Below, piece by piece: positions 1 through 5,533 of a stretch of DNA of 5,533 bases. The first letter of the stretch is position 1, and every line of letters starts with the position of its first letter. This stretch comes from an uncultured Alphaproteobacteria bacterium (GTDB taxonomy: Bacteria > Pseudomonadota > Alphaproteobacteria > Rhizobiales > Rhizobiaceae): assembly GCA_929200335.1 (NCBI GenBank), contig CAKMZG010000162.1:1-5533 (forward strand). Reading direction: 5' to 3'. Below the pieces are notes generated by a model. It was not told where the DNA came from, made no database searches, and saw nothing but the letters and a program-made list of their open reading frames with translations. Made by a program: the position numbers and the translations under genes.

Positions 1-4
1 AAGT

Positions 5-81
5 CGGAGTGTGGCGCAGCCTGGTAGCGCGCTCGCCTGGGGGGCGAGAGGTCGCAGGTTCAAATCCTGCTGTTCCGACCA
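5..81 (+). tRNA. tRNA-Pro (anticodon GGG)
   Basis: This is a complete 77-base tRNA that folds into a cloverleaf. The acceptor stem pairs bases 5-11 with 71-77, with three G-T wobbles on the inner side. The discriminator is A78, and the 3' CCA (79-81) is encoded in the DNA. The anticodon stem is CTCGC/GCGAG around a loop CTGGGGG, which places GGG at the anticodon. That anticodon reads the proline codons CCC and CCU. The T arm is GCAGG-TTCAAAT-CCTGC. The gene starts four bases inside the window, so its promoter lies outside. A T-rich tract follows immediately. tRNA 3' ends are common integration sites, but I saw no second copy of this 3' end elsewhere in the window. Confidence 0.96.
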
Positions 82-95
82 TTTTTTCTTTTTAA
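82..95 (+). terminator. T-tract after tRNA-Pro, possible terminator
   Basis: Directly after the CCA, the + strand reads six T, one C, then five T before turning A-rich. No separate GC-rich hairpin precedes it, so if it ends transcription it would rely on the tRNA's own stems. A small 5-bp hairpin, TAACC-TATT-GGTTA (98-111), lies just downstream, which is the wrong order for a classical terminator. This is a weak call. Confidence 0.3.
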
Positions 96-120
96 ATTAA
101 CCTATTGGTTACCATACTTA

Positions 121-163
121 ATGCATGATCTGCCCTATGAAACCTTTGGCAGATTAAATGCAT
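121..163 (+). repeat. Inverted repeat (hairpin) covering a start codon
   Basis: ATCTGCC (128-134) pairs perfectly with GGCAGAT (148-154) across a 13-base loop. Outside it, ATGCAT (121-126) pairs with ATGCAT (158-163), separated by one base on the left and TAA on the right. The right outer arm holds the ATG at 158 that starts the Wzz-like gene, so folded mRNA would bury the start codon. No good Shine-Dalgarno sequence is visible before this ATG; the only GG (148-149) is inside the stem. It may act as a translational control element or an operator. The pairing is seen directly; the function is inferred. Confidence 0.5.
126..157 (+). repeat. Upstream block, copy 1 (partner at 4805-4843)
   Basis: The block begins with TGATCTGCC (126-134) and continues two bases later with ATGAAACCTTTGG, then CAG, then ATTAA, ending right before the start codon at 158. 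The same pieces occur in the same order and strand before the membrane-protein gene at 4847, with a longer gap, one C fewer and no CAG. A looser variant, GATGCC..ATGAAC..TTT, occurs at about 1229-1248 upstream of ctaA. The block could be a regulatory sequence shared by several genes or a decayed small repeat. Chance similarity in A+T-rich leader DNA is not excluded. Confidence 0.35.
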
Positions 164-913
164 ATAGACAGCAATAATTTTAAAAAATACTACGAACCCG
201 TAAATACTGCGAACTCAGGGCGCGGTTATGTCAAATTATGGGTGGTTAGGAGCTGCTTATTATTGGGCGTTATAGTCTTTATCATTGGCTTTTTGGTATC
301 TCCTAAATTTTATCAATCTCAAGCTAAATTATTGTTTGATAATCATGAGTATGCCAAGAGCCAGAAAAATATTTTGCAATCTGAAATTTTGATGGAACAA
401 TTAGCACTAAGGCTTCTTGAAAAAGCAGGAGCAGTAAGTAAACTTGAAAAGAGCCCTCTGCCATTTTTAAATGCCTCTTGGTTTTTGAAGAGTATTGAGA
501 GCTCAAGTATCCCTCAAAAGCAAAGGTTGATAAATGCGCTTAATAGTGGTTTTCAAATTGAAGTGACGCCTCAAAGTAGCATTGCTAATATCAGCTTTAT
601 CTCGCAAGATGCAGCCTTAAGTGCTGAATTGGCTAATCTCATGGTCGATCAATATTTGAATCTAGTAAAAACTACACCCTTAATTAAGGTTCGGCGTTTG
701 CAAAGTGCAAGTTTAAATGAAATGAACGCCTATCATCCTTATCTCATGGTACAGATCATATTGTGTCTTATTGTTATTATGGGGGGATTATATTTTAATC
801 TGCGCCCCAAAATAAAACGCTCGAGATTGATAAAAGAGGGACACAAATCTGCGGCAATCATAATGCCCAAAATTAGTCACATGCCGTTAAATTTGATGAG
901 AGAAGGGCTTTAG
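158..913 (+). CDS. Short Wzz/chain-length-determinant-like inner-membrane protein
   Basis: This 251-residue protein has the two-helix plan of polysaccharide co-polymerases. It has a short cytoplasmic N-terminus, a membrane helix at about 29-48, a periplasmic part of about 145 residues, a second helix at about 195-214 and a basic tail. Two family-like stretches are visible. One is a FYQSQAKLLF-type strand (51-60) followed by an ILQSEILMEQLAL helix (72-84). The other is SSIANISFISQDAALSAELAN (from 140), which matches the Wzz pattern 'I.ISF.S.D..LAA.LAN'. It lacks the long coiled coil of Wzc/ExoP/GumC-type proteins, the tyrosine-kinase domain and a clear proline-rich motif at helix 2. An in-frame TAA at 155-157 fixes ATG 158 as the earliest start, although no Shine-Dalgarno is evident. 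The gene is A+T-rich (17 G/C of 60 in bases 301-360), unlike its neighbours, so transfer or relaxed constraint is possible. No glycosyltransferase or polymerase gene is visible nearby. The family call is moderate and the function is inferred. Confidence 0.65.
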   Translation: MHIDSNNFKKYYEPVNTANSGRGYVKLWVVRSCLLLGVIVFIIGFLVSPKFYQSQAKLLFDNHEYAKSQKNILQSEILMEQLALRLLEKAGAVSKLEKSPLPFLNASWFLKSIESSSIPQKQRLINALNSGFQIEVTPQSSIANISFISQDAALSAELANLMVDQYLNLVKTTPLIKVRRLQSASLNEMNAYHPYLMVQIILCLIVIMGGLYFNLRPKIKRSRLIKEGHKSAAIIMPKISHMPLNLMREGL

Positions 914-962
914 CGCGAATAGTTATCGTTTAGGAGAAACTATCTAAACGCTACATGCGCTA
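911..962. terminator. Nested inverted repeat between convergent genes, possible bidirectional terminator
   Basis: CGTTTAG (927-933) pairs with CTAAACG (944-950) around a 10-base loop. Outside it, TAG (920-922) can pair with CTA (951-953), and TAGCGC (911-916) pairs with GCGCTA (957-962). The TAG at 911-913 is the stop codon of the Wzz-like gene, and the DUF2842 gene on the other strand ends at 966, so the structure fills the junction. A short GTTTTAC follows on the + strand. There is no clean T-run on either strand, so the terminator role is inferred from position and symmetry. Confidence 0.4.
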
Positions 963-965
963 GTT

Positions 966-1187
966 TTACTGTTGGTCTTGTTGTTTTTTGCTGCCAGCCA
1001 TCCATTTGATGACCAACATTGCAGGAACAATCCATAAAATCCCCATAAGAAAGAAAAACAGCAGATGTATCCATGGGCTAGAATCGCCTAAACGTGCAAC
1101 GGCAATGGTTGTGGTTAAGAGTGCATAAAGTATGGCAAGTGCCACTAATATGACTGCGCCGATAAGTTTTTTCATCCGAATTGACAT
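966..1187 (-). CDS. DUF2842 family small membrane protein
   Basis: This is a 73-residue protein with two membrane helices at about 7-31 and 38-61, separated by a short loop (ARLGDSSPW) and ending in a polar, glutamine-rich tail. The pattern KKLIG...YAL..TTIAVARL...PW.HL.FF...GILW..PAM..IKWM is the one I recognise for DUF2842, a family of unknown function found in alphaproteobacteria. I chose the ATG at 1187 because GGAA lies six bases before it. An upstream in-frame TTG at 1199 would add four residues but leaves that ribosome-binding site inside the coding region. Another ATG four codons further in (MKKLIG) is possible. It is divergent from ctaA, whose product is also an inner-membrane protein. 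Its role is unknown. Confidence 0.85.
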   Translation of the reverse strand: MSIRMKKLIGAVILVALAILYALLTTTIAVARLGDSSPWIHLLFFFLMGILWIVPAMLVIKWMAGSKKQQDQQ

Positions 1188-1319
1188 AATCGTTTCCAAA
1201 TGTGGGTTTTATTTCAATAATGAGTTGCGATGCCGCATGAACTTTTTTATTGATATCTCGTATATAGATTGGAAGTAAAGTATAATCCTCATTTTGCCCA
1301 CCCTAATTTGGAGTTTTAA
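1188..1319. promoter_or_regulatory. Divergent intergenic region with ctaA promoter candidate
   Basis: These 132 bases must hold the start signals for both DUF2842 (left) and ctaA (right). The clearest element is a perfect TATAAT at 1281-1286 on the + strand, 33 bases before the ctaA ATG. I see no convincing -35 hexamer 16-18 bases upstream of it. Other A+T-rich candidates are TATATA (1261-1266) and TTGATA (1250-1255), but their spacing is poor. A weak TGCG-ATGC-CGCA hairpin (1226-1237) followed shortly by six T (1243-1248) resembles a minimal terminator or attenuator, but the stem is only four pairs. The ctaA Shine-Dalgarno is GGAG at 1310-1313. Confidence 0.4.
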
Positions 1320-2417
1320 ATGGCATTCCTTGAAACACATGACACGAATAAGAATTTTAATGAGATAGAGCGTAACCGTGCGCAGGTTCGTTTTTGGCTC
1401 TATGGCGTTTGTTTACTTGTCATTTTAATGGTTGTTGTTGGTGGCGCAACACGGTTAACCGATAGTGGTCTGTCCATCACGGAGTGGAAGCCCATTCATG
1501 GCGCGATTCCGCCCTTAAATACGGCTGAATGGCTAGAGGAATTTGAAAAATATAAGCAGATACCAGAATATAAGGAAATCAATGAAGGTATGAGCCTTGA
1601 TGAATTTAAAGCGATTTTTTGGTGGGAGTGGGCGCATCGTCTTTTAGGGCGATTCATAGGTTTCTTTTTCTTTATACCACTTGTTTTTTTCTGGTTGAGA
1701 GGTAAGCTTGAAAATCATTTGAAAATGCCGCTCATAGGGCTTTTGGGGCTTGGTGGGCTGCAAGGCTTCATCGGCTGGTGGATGGTGTCATCAGGGCTGG
1801 TGCATCGCGTGGATGTTAGTCAATATCGCTTGGCTGTACATTTGGTACTTGCCTGTATAATTTTTGCCATTGCCTTATGGATAGCGCGTGGGTTAGCGCC
1901 TCATAGTGAGCGTTGCGAGAGGTCATTTTTGCGTTGGCAGGCAGGGTTAGTTTGCTTTTTGATCTTATTTCAAATTTATTTAGGTGCTTTGGTGGCAGGC
2001 TTAGATGCTGGACTTGCTTTTAACGATTGGCCGCTTATGGATGATGCTATTGTGCCAGATCGATTATTCACCCTCGAGCCATGGTGGAAGAATCTGTTTG
2101 AAAACCCAAAGACGGTGCAATTTATTCACCGCTGTAATGCTTATCTCTTATTCGTAGTTATCATCTTGCATGGTTTTTCTACCATCTCTGCTATGCCAAA
2201 ATCGGTACATGCAAAACGCGCACTCTTGATGATGTGGTTGGCCGTGTTTCAAGTGATTGTTGGGGTTATAACGCTGGTTCTACAAGTGCCACTATATTGG
2301 GCGCTGATGCATCAATTTCTTGCTATGATTTTGTTTGGCTTTGCCCTTGCCCATTGGCGCGGAATGCTGGGTTCTTATGAGCGTGATTATAAAATGGTGT
2401 TTGGCAGACAGGTGTAG
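1320..2417 (+). CDS. ctaA: Heme A synthase, COX15/CtaA family
   Basis: Heme A synthase oxidises the C8 methyl of heme O to a formyl group, giving heme A for aa3-type cytochrome c oxidase in the inner membrane. The 365-residue length and eight predicted helices fit the COX15-type enzyme. Recognisable stretches are VVVGGATRLTDSGLSITEWKP (38-58), EWAHRLLGR (103-111), QGFIGWWMVSSGL (148-160), QYRLAVHL (168-175), GALVAGLDAGLAFNDWP (222-238), FIHRCNAYL (268-276) and LMHQFLA (329-335). The four heme-ligand histidines of the family correspond to H106, H174, H270 and H331, and all are present. The start is supported by GGAG six bases before the ATG. It stands alone, without ctaB or oxidase subunit genes, and is divergent from the DUF2842 gene. 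It looks intact. Confidence 0.97.
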   Translation: MAFLETHDTNKNFNEIERNRAQVRFWLYGVCLLVILMVVVGGATRLTDSGLSITEWKPIHGAIPPLNTAEWLEEFEKYKQIPEYKEINEGMSLDEFKAIFWWEWAHRLLGRFIGFFFFIPLVFFWLRGKLENHLKMPLIGLLGLGGLQGFIGWWMVSSGLVHRVDVSQYRLAVHLVLACIIFAIALWIARGLAPHSERCERSFLRWQAGLVCFLILFQIYLGALVAGLDAGLAFNDWPLMDDAIVPDRLFTLEPWWKNLFENPKTVQFIHRCNAYLLFVVIILHGFSTISAMPKSVHAKRALLMMWLAVFQVIVGVITLVLQVPLYWALMHQFLAMILFGFALAHWRGMLGSYERDYKMVFGRQV

Positions 2418-2436
2418 TCTGCATCAGGCTATGCCT
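2404..2436. terminator. Two small hairpins at the ctaA/lipoprotein convergent junction
   Basis: GCAGAC (2404-2409) pairs with GTCTGC (2417-2422) across seven bases and spans the ctaA stop codon. AGGC (2426-2429) pairs with GCCT (2433-2436) across TAT. Both lie where transcripts from ctaA and from the speB-argC-lipoprotein run must end. Neither is followed by a T-run on either strand, so this is only a candidate termination region. Confidence 0.25.
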
Positions 2437-2462
2437 ATAAAGCAAAATAAGTGCGTTGATCA

Positions 2463-2705
2463 TTAAGAGCGGCGTATTTGACCTGTGACTGGATTCGGAC
2501 AGCCAATAGGCACAATAATGTCTTTTTCTCTACCCTCAGCAATTGCTTTATCATTTGCTGGTTTATAAAGGCTGCATTCTAATTCTATAGCTTTTTTCTT
2601 CATTCGAACTAATTTTTTCTGGTCTTCAGTTAGTTCTTTTTTACCAGAACTTGTGCAAGCTGTTATAGAAAAACCGCAAATAAATAAAATCAATAGTTTT
2701 TTCAT
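2463..2705 (-). CDS. Small putative lipoprotein, function unknown
   Basis: This is an 80-residue protein with a lipoprotein signal: MKK, a hydrophobic core LLILFICGF, then the lipobox ITAC with the lipidated cysteine at residue 17. The mature part is 64 residues, highly charged and lysine-rich at first (about 22-43), with two further cysteines at 44 and 69 that could form a disulfide. Thr follows the lipidated cysteine rather than Asp, so by the usual sorting rule it would go to the outer membrane. The start is ATG 2705, with AGGAG seven bases upstream. A GTG 18 bases earlier is rejected because that ribosome-binding site would fall inside it. The gene begins 18 bases after the argC stop, so it is probably co-transcribed with argC. 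I do not recognise the family. Confidence 0.8.
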   Translation of the reverse strand: MKKLLILFICGFSITACTSSGKKELTEDQKKLVRMKKKAIELECSLYKPANDKAIAEGREKDIIVPIGCPNPVTGQIRRS

Positions 2706-2723
2706 ATTAATACTCCTAGTCAC

Positions 2724-3776
2724 CTAAGGAAACAACGGCAGTTGCTCAAGACCAAGCGTCTCATCCAAGCCAAAGGCGAGGTTGAAATTTTGTAGAGCTT
2801 GGCCAGCTGAACCTTTTACCAAATTATCCAGTGCTGTGATGATAATCGCGCGCCCTGGGATACGGTCTGCATTGATCGAAATTACCACATGGTTTGAGCC
2901 ACGAATTTTTTGCGTACTAGCAAGTGTGCCTTCTTCTAACACATGGATGAATGGCTCATCTTTATAACGTGCCTCAAGCTCGCCTCTTATATCATCAACG
3001 GTTTTACCATCGCTCATTTTAACATGAGCGGTTACCAATTCCCCACGGCTCATTGGCACGAGATGAGGGGTGAAGTTAACGAGGATTTCTTGACCTGAGG
3101 CTTTGCCAATTTCTTGCTCAAGTTCTGCCATATGACGGTGATAGCCAACACCGTATGGAGACATGCCCTCGCCAGCCTCACAGAAGAGTGCGAGTTCTTT
3201 TAAGCCACGCCCAGCGCCAGAAACACCAGATTTTGCGTCAATAATAAGCTCTTCAACATTAATTAAACCTGCTTGGGCAAGGGGCAGTAATGCCATTAAA
3301 GTTGCTGTCGGATAGCAACCGGGACAAGCAATCAGACGAGCTAGTTTAATTTCTTCGCGATAATGTTCGGTTAAGCCATAAACAGCTTGCTTTTGAATTT
3401 CAGGTGCAGAATGTTCAAGACCATACCAATTTTGATAACCTTGAGGATCACGTAATCTGAAATCAGCTGACATGTCGATGATTTTTACATGGTCATATTT
3501 TTGAAAAATCTGTGATGTAATTTTTTGGGTTGTGCCATGGGGTAGGCCACAGAATACGGCATCAACAGATGACCAGTCAGCATCATCAATGGTAGTAAGG
3601 TCAGGCAAATCTAACATAGCAAGATGAGGGAACACTTTGCCCATAGGTTTGCCTGCATGGCTATTGGCAGTCAAAAGCGTTATTTCAATATTGGGATGGC
3701 GTGCAGCCAAGCGCACCAGATCCGAACCTGTATATCCAGACGCACCCAAAACACCAATTTTAATCTTTTTTGCCAT
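2724..3776 (-). CDS. argC: N-acetyl-gamma-glutamyl-phosphate reductase
   Basis: ArgC reduces N-acetyl-glutamyl 5-phosphate with NADPH to N-acetyl-glutamate semialdehyde, a cytoplasmic step of arginine synthesis (EC 1.2.1.38). With this start it has 350 residues, typical of the long (type 1) form. The nucleotide-binding GASGYTG is at 11-17. The active-site motif ACPGCYPT (150-157) carries the catalytic cysteine at 154. SGVSGAGRG (184-192), the YHRHMAE stretch (213-219) with the expected proton-relay histidine, and the C-terminal KGSAGQALQN (321-330) are all present. I prefer ATG 3776: a GAG lies seven bases before it and MAKKIKIGVLGASG fits the family's N-terminus. ATG 3788 would add four residues (354 in total) but has no Shine-Dalgarno. 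The gene lies 30-42 bases downstream of speB and is probably translated from the same mRNA. Confidence 0.96.
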   Translation of the reverse strand: MAKKIKIGVLGASGYTGSDLVRLAARHPNIEITLLTANSHAGKPMGKVFPHLAMLDLPDLTTIDDADWSSVDAVFCGLPHGTTQKITSQIFQKYDHVKIIDMSADFRLRDPQGYQNWYGLEHSAPEIQKQAVYGLTEHYREEIKLARLIACPGCYPTATLMALLPLAQAGLINVEELIIDAKSGVSGAGRGLKELALFCEAGEGMSPYGVGYHRHMAELEQEIGKASGQEILVNFTPHLVPMSRGELVTAHVKMSDGKTVDDIRGELEARYKDEPFIHVLEEGTLASTQKIRGSNHVVISINADRIPGRAIIITALDNLVKGSAGQALQNFNLAFGLDETLGLEQLPLFP

Positions 3777-3818
3777 ATCTACACTCATGTCTATGATTTT
3801 TGTTGTTCTGCTTTTAGA

Positions 3819-4760
3819 TTAGCGACGCAGAGCATGCAAGCATAATTGATATGCTGCAACAGTGGCACCTGCGATTGCTGTTATTTCTGCATGATCATAA
3901 GCGGGGGAGACTTCCACCACATCAGAACCCACAATATCGAGATCATGCAGATTATATAAAATCTCTAGCGCATGAGCGGATGTAGGCCCACCTGCAACAG
4001 GTGTGCCAGTGCCGGGGGCAAAGGCGGGGTCTAGGCAATCAATATCAAAGGTGAGATAGGTTTTAGCATCGCCCACATGATCAGTAATACGTTTGGCAAG
4101 CTCTCTCGGGTCAGTTAAAACCATCTCGTTACCATAGATGATTTTTAAGCCAAAATCTTGCGGTGCATGGGTGCGAATACCTACTTGAATGGAGCGCTCC
4201 ACATCAATCAAACCTTCATTGACGGCACGGGTTACAATAGTGCCGTGGTCAATGCGCTCGCCTTTATCTTCCCAAGTGTCCTGATGAGCATCAAATTGCA
4301 CAAGAGCCAATGGGCCATATTTTTTCGCATGAGCTTTTAATAGTGGATAGGTGATGTAATGATCGCCACCCAGTGTTTGTAAGTAACATCCCGCATCCAA
4401 GATTTTAGTAGCTTCATCTTCAATGGCTTTGGGGATGGTTTGCTGATTGCCGTAATCAATCAAACAATCACCATAATCGATGATGGATAAGGCTTTATGC
4501 AATTCCAAATTGAAAGGATAGACGGGATCATTATCTTGAATGCAAGAGGCTGCGCGTATAGCCTTGGGGCCAAAGCGGGTGCCAGGGCGATTTGAGACGG
4601 CAGTATCAAGGGGAATGCCCATGACAGCAACATCAACACCTTCAAGATTTTTGGTATATTTACGGCGCAAAAAACTTTGCACCCCTGCAAAGGTGGGATC
4701 TGATGCAGCTTCATTTAAATCTGCTGCTGTGATTGCATGATCAATGGTTTCATTTGCCAT
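3819..4760 (-). CDS. speB: Agmatinase (ureohydrolase family)
   Basis: Agmatinase hydrolyses agmatine to putrescine and urea (EC 3.5.3.11) in the cytoplasm, using a two-manganese centre. The 313-residue protein has all the ureohydrolase metal ligands: H134 in GGDHYITYPLL, D157, H159 and D161 in FDAHQDTWED, and D239 and D241 in FDIDCLDPAFAPGTGTP. Further family stretches are SNRPGTRFGPKAIR (56-69), IDHGTIVTRAV (170-180) and VVEVSPAYDHAEITAIAGAT (281-300). The start at ATG 4760 is supported by AGGAG six bases upstream. It leads the - strand run speB-argC-lipoprotein. Related ureohydrolases act on guanidinobutyrate, proclavaminate or other guanidino compounds, and the substrate cannot be proved from sequence. 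The alphaproteobacterial SpeB pattern makes agmatine most likely. No arginine decarboxylase gene is in the window. Confidence 0.93.
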   Translation of the reverse strand: MANETIDHAITAADLNEAASDPTFAGVQSFLRRKYTKNLEGVDVAVMGIPLDTAVSNRPGTRFGPKAIRAASCIQDNDPVYPFNLELHKALSIIDYGDCLIDYGNQQTIPKAIEDEATKILDAGCYLQTLGGDHYITYPLLKAHAKKYGPLALVQFDAHQDTWEDKGERIDHGTIVTRAVNEGLIDVERSIQVGIRTHAPQDFGLKIIYGNEMVLTDPRELAKRITDHVGDAKTYLTFDIDCLDPAFAPGTGTPVAGGPTSAHALEILYNLHDLDIVGSDVVEVSPAYDHAEITAIAGATVAAYQLCLHALRR

Positions 4761-4792
4761 AATATTCTCCTATAGATGTGGGATATCACTAA

Positions 4793-4816
4793 CATAAGGC
4801 AGTTTGATCTGCCATG
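4793..4816. repeat. GGCAG/CTGCC inverted repeat in the speB divergent spacer
   Basis: GGCAG (4798-4802) pairs with CTGCC (4809-4813) across TTTGAT. CAT (4793-4795) and ATG (4814-4816) can extend the stem past a two-base AA bulge. It lies between divergent speB and the membrane-protein gene, 38 bases from the speB start and 34 bases from the other. It could be an operator or a 5' leader hairpin for either transcript. No T-run terminator structure is obvious, and no strong -35/-10 pair was recognised in this spacer. Confidence 0.4.
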
Positions 4817-4843
4817 TTTTATTAAAATGAAACTTTGGATTAA
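4805..4843 (+). repeat. Upstream block, copy 2 (partner at 126-157)
   Basis: TGATCTGCC (4805-4813) is identical to 126-134. After a longer A+T-rich gap, ATGAAACTTTGGATTAA (4827-4843) matches 137-157 apart from one missing C and a missing CAG. It ends three bases before the start codon of the membrane-protein gene, while copy 1 ends directly at its start codon. The GGA in this block (4837-4839) is the likely Shine-Dalgarno here, seven bases before ATG 4847. Confidence 0.35.
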
Positions 4844-4846
4844 TTT

Positions 4847-5533
4847 ATGCAAGATAAAAAGCAATTAGAAGATGCAGTCGCTAAAAATATCATCACAAAA
4901 GAGCAGGCTGAAGCCTTGGCGCAAATGCAAGGTGATGCTTCAGCCCTGTCAGGTAGTGCAAAAAGCAGCGCAGTACTTGGCAGAGAAGGAAAATTAGAAG
5001 GTGAAGATGCTCCAGAAAACTTTCGTCTGATTGGTGGCTTTGGTGATATTTTTGTCGCCATTGGTATTTCGTTTTTTCTAATTGGACTGCGTTTTGTTTT
5101 TGCTATTTTTCTACCAGATTTTACGGGCGATGGTCGAAGCTCCATTGATGTTGTGATGATTGTCGTGGCTTTGATTCTAGCTGAATGGATAACCAGACAC
5201 CGTCGCATGAAATTGCCCAGTTTAATTCTTGGGGTTGCATGGTTGTGGTACTTTGCCGATTTGATTATCGTGGCTCTATCTCATATATTTGATTTTGCCT
5301 TAGCGCCATCGTTCTTCGCACTTTTTGCAGCGGGTGAAAATTTGCAAAGCGCTAGTATCTTATTTTTTGCAGGCCTCTTTATTGGTTCTGCACTTTATTT
5401 CTTGCGTTACCGCTTGCCCTTTATGGCCGCGCCCATGGCTGCATCTACTGTAGGTATTTTGGGCGTTATTTTAGGCAGCTTGCTGATAAAACTTTTCAAT
5501 TGGGATCAATTGGCGGAATTTGACGGCAATAAT
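4847..5533 (+). CDS. Multi-spanning membrane protein, partial (3' end outside window)
   Basis: The frame stays open from ATG 4847 to the window end, giving 229 residues without a stop. Residues 4-27 form a charged helix (QLEDAVAKNIITKEQAEALAQM), a pattern like the cytoplasmic N-terminus of DUF2157-type membrane proteins. A Ser/Gly/Ala-rich linker (28-57) follows. Then come about five hydrophobic segments, near 66-90, 98-115, 123-146, 168-186 and 195-215. The basic loop TRHRRMK (116-122) should face the cytoplasm. The motif ENFRLIGGFGDIFVAIG (57-73) looks conserved-type rather than random. The start has a modest GGA seven bases upstream. It is divergent from speB with 86 bases between. I do not know its function, and the DUF2157 resemblance is from memory and tentative. 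Confidence 0.8.
   Translation, partial: MQDKKQLEDAVAKNIITKEQAEALAQMQGDASALSGSAKSSAVLGREGKLEGEDAPENFRLIGGFGDIFVAIGISFFLIGLRFVFAIFLPDFTGDGRSSIDVVMIVVALILAEWITRHRRMKLPSLILGVAWLWYFADLIIVALSHIFDFALAPSFFALFAAGENLQSASILFFAGLFIGSALYFLRYRLPFMAAPMAASTVGILGVILGSLLIKLFNWDQLAEFDGNN

Noticed and set aside
137..157. Six-codon leader frame (MKPLAD, stop) directly abutting the Wzz-like start
   Set aside because: It has no ribosome-binding site, and the matching position in copy 2 encodes a different peptide in another frame relative to its gene, so a conserved leader peptide is unlikely.
324..506. Minus-strand open frame inside the Wzz-like gene
   Set aside because: It is short, without a supported start, and antisense to a frame with coherent membrane topology.
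1..913. Genomic island integrated at the 3' end of tRNA-Pro
   Set aside because: The A+T-rich gene beside the tRNA is suggestive, but there is no integrase gene and I saw no repeat of the tRNA 3' end in the window.
1226..1248. Intrinsic terminator or attenuator before ctaA
   Set aside because: The stem is only four base pairs, or seven with a bulge, which is too weak to call despite the following T-run.
3624..3845. Plus-strand open frames across the argC 5' end and speB 3' end
   Set aside because: They are antisense to two well-supported genes, with no ribosome-binding site or recognisable product.
4460..4714. Minus-strand open frame inside speB
   Set aside because: It overlaps the agmatinase in another frame, and all catalytic motifs belong to the agmatinase frame.
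4840..5208. Open frame on the minus strand over the membrane-protein gene
   Set aside because: The product is rich in Ser, Arg, Lys and Pro without domain features, and it lies antisense to a frame with clear membrane segments that stays open to the window end.

Overview
The window looks like ordinary chromosome from an alphaproteobacterium, probably of Hyphomicrobiales type. Three things point there. The heme A synthase is COX15-like and carries four conserved histidines. A small two-helix DUF2842 protein, a family I know from alphaproteobacteria, sits divergently beside it. The agmatinase closely follows the alphaproteobacterial SpeB pattern. Base composition is moderate, and the Wzz-like gene is visibly richer in A+T than the rest. 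The species cannot be named from the sequence.

Layout from left to right: a complete tRNA-Pro (anticodon GGG) on the + strand; a 76-base spacer holding a T-tract and a strong inverted repeat that includes the next start codon; a + strand gene for a short Wzz/chain-length-determinant-like membrane protein; a convergent junction with nested inverted repeats; a - strand DUF2842 gene; a 132-base divergent promoter region; + strand ctaA/COX15; a short convergent junction; a - strand run in the order speB, argC, small lipoprotein, likely one transcript; a divergent 86-base spacer with a GGCAG/CTGCC hairpin; and a + strand multi-spanning membrane protein that runs off the right end. No stretch over 300 bases lacks a gene.

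The functions are mostly housekeeping. COX15 makes heme A for aa3-type cytochrome oxidase. ArgC performs the NADPH-dependent reduction step of arginine synthesis. SpeB hydrolyses agmatine to putrescine and urea, so the speB-argC pair joins arginine synthesis with arginine-derived polyamine synthesis. The lipoprotein and the two membrane proteins have no assigned role.

I found no clear sign of a new defence, mobile or biosynthetic system. The most interesting signals are small. One is a related sequence block just upstream of two unrelated + strand membrane-protein genes, each associated with a CTGCC/GGCAG inverted repeat. The other is the compact, A+T-rich Wzz-like gene directly downstream of the tRNA.
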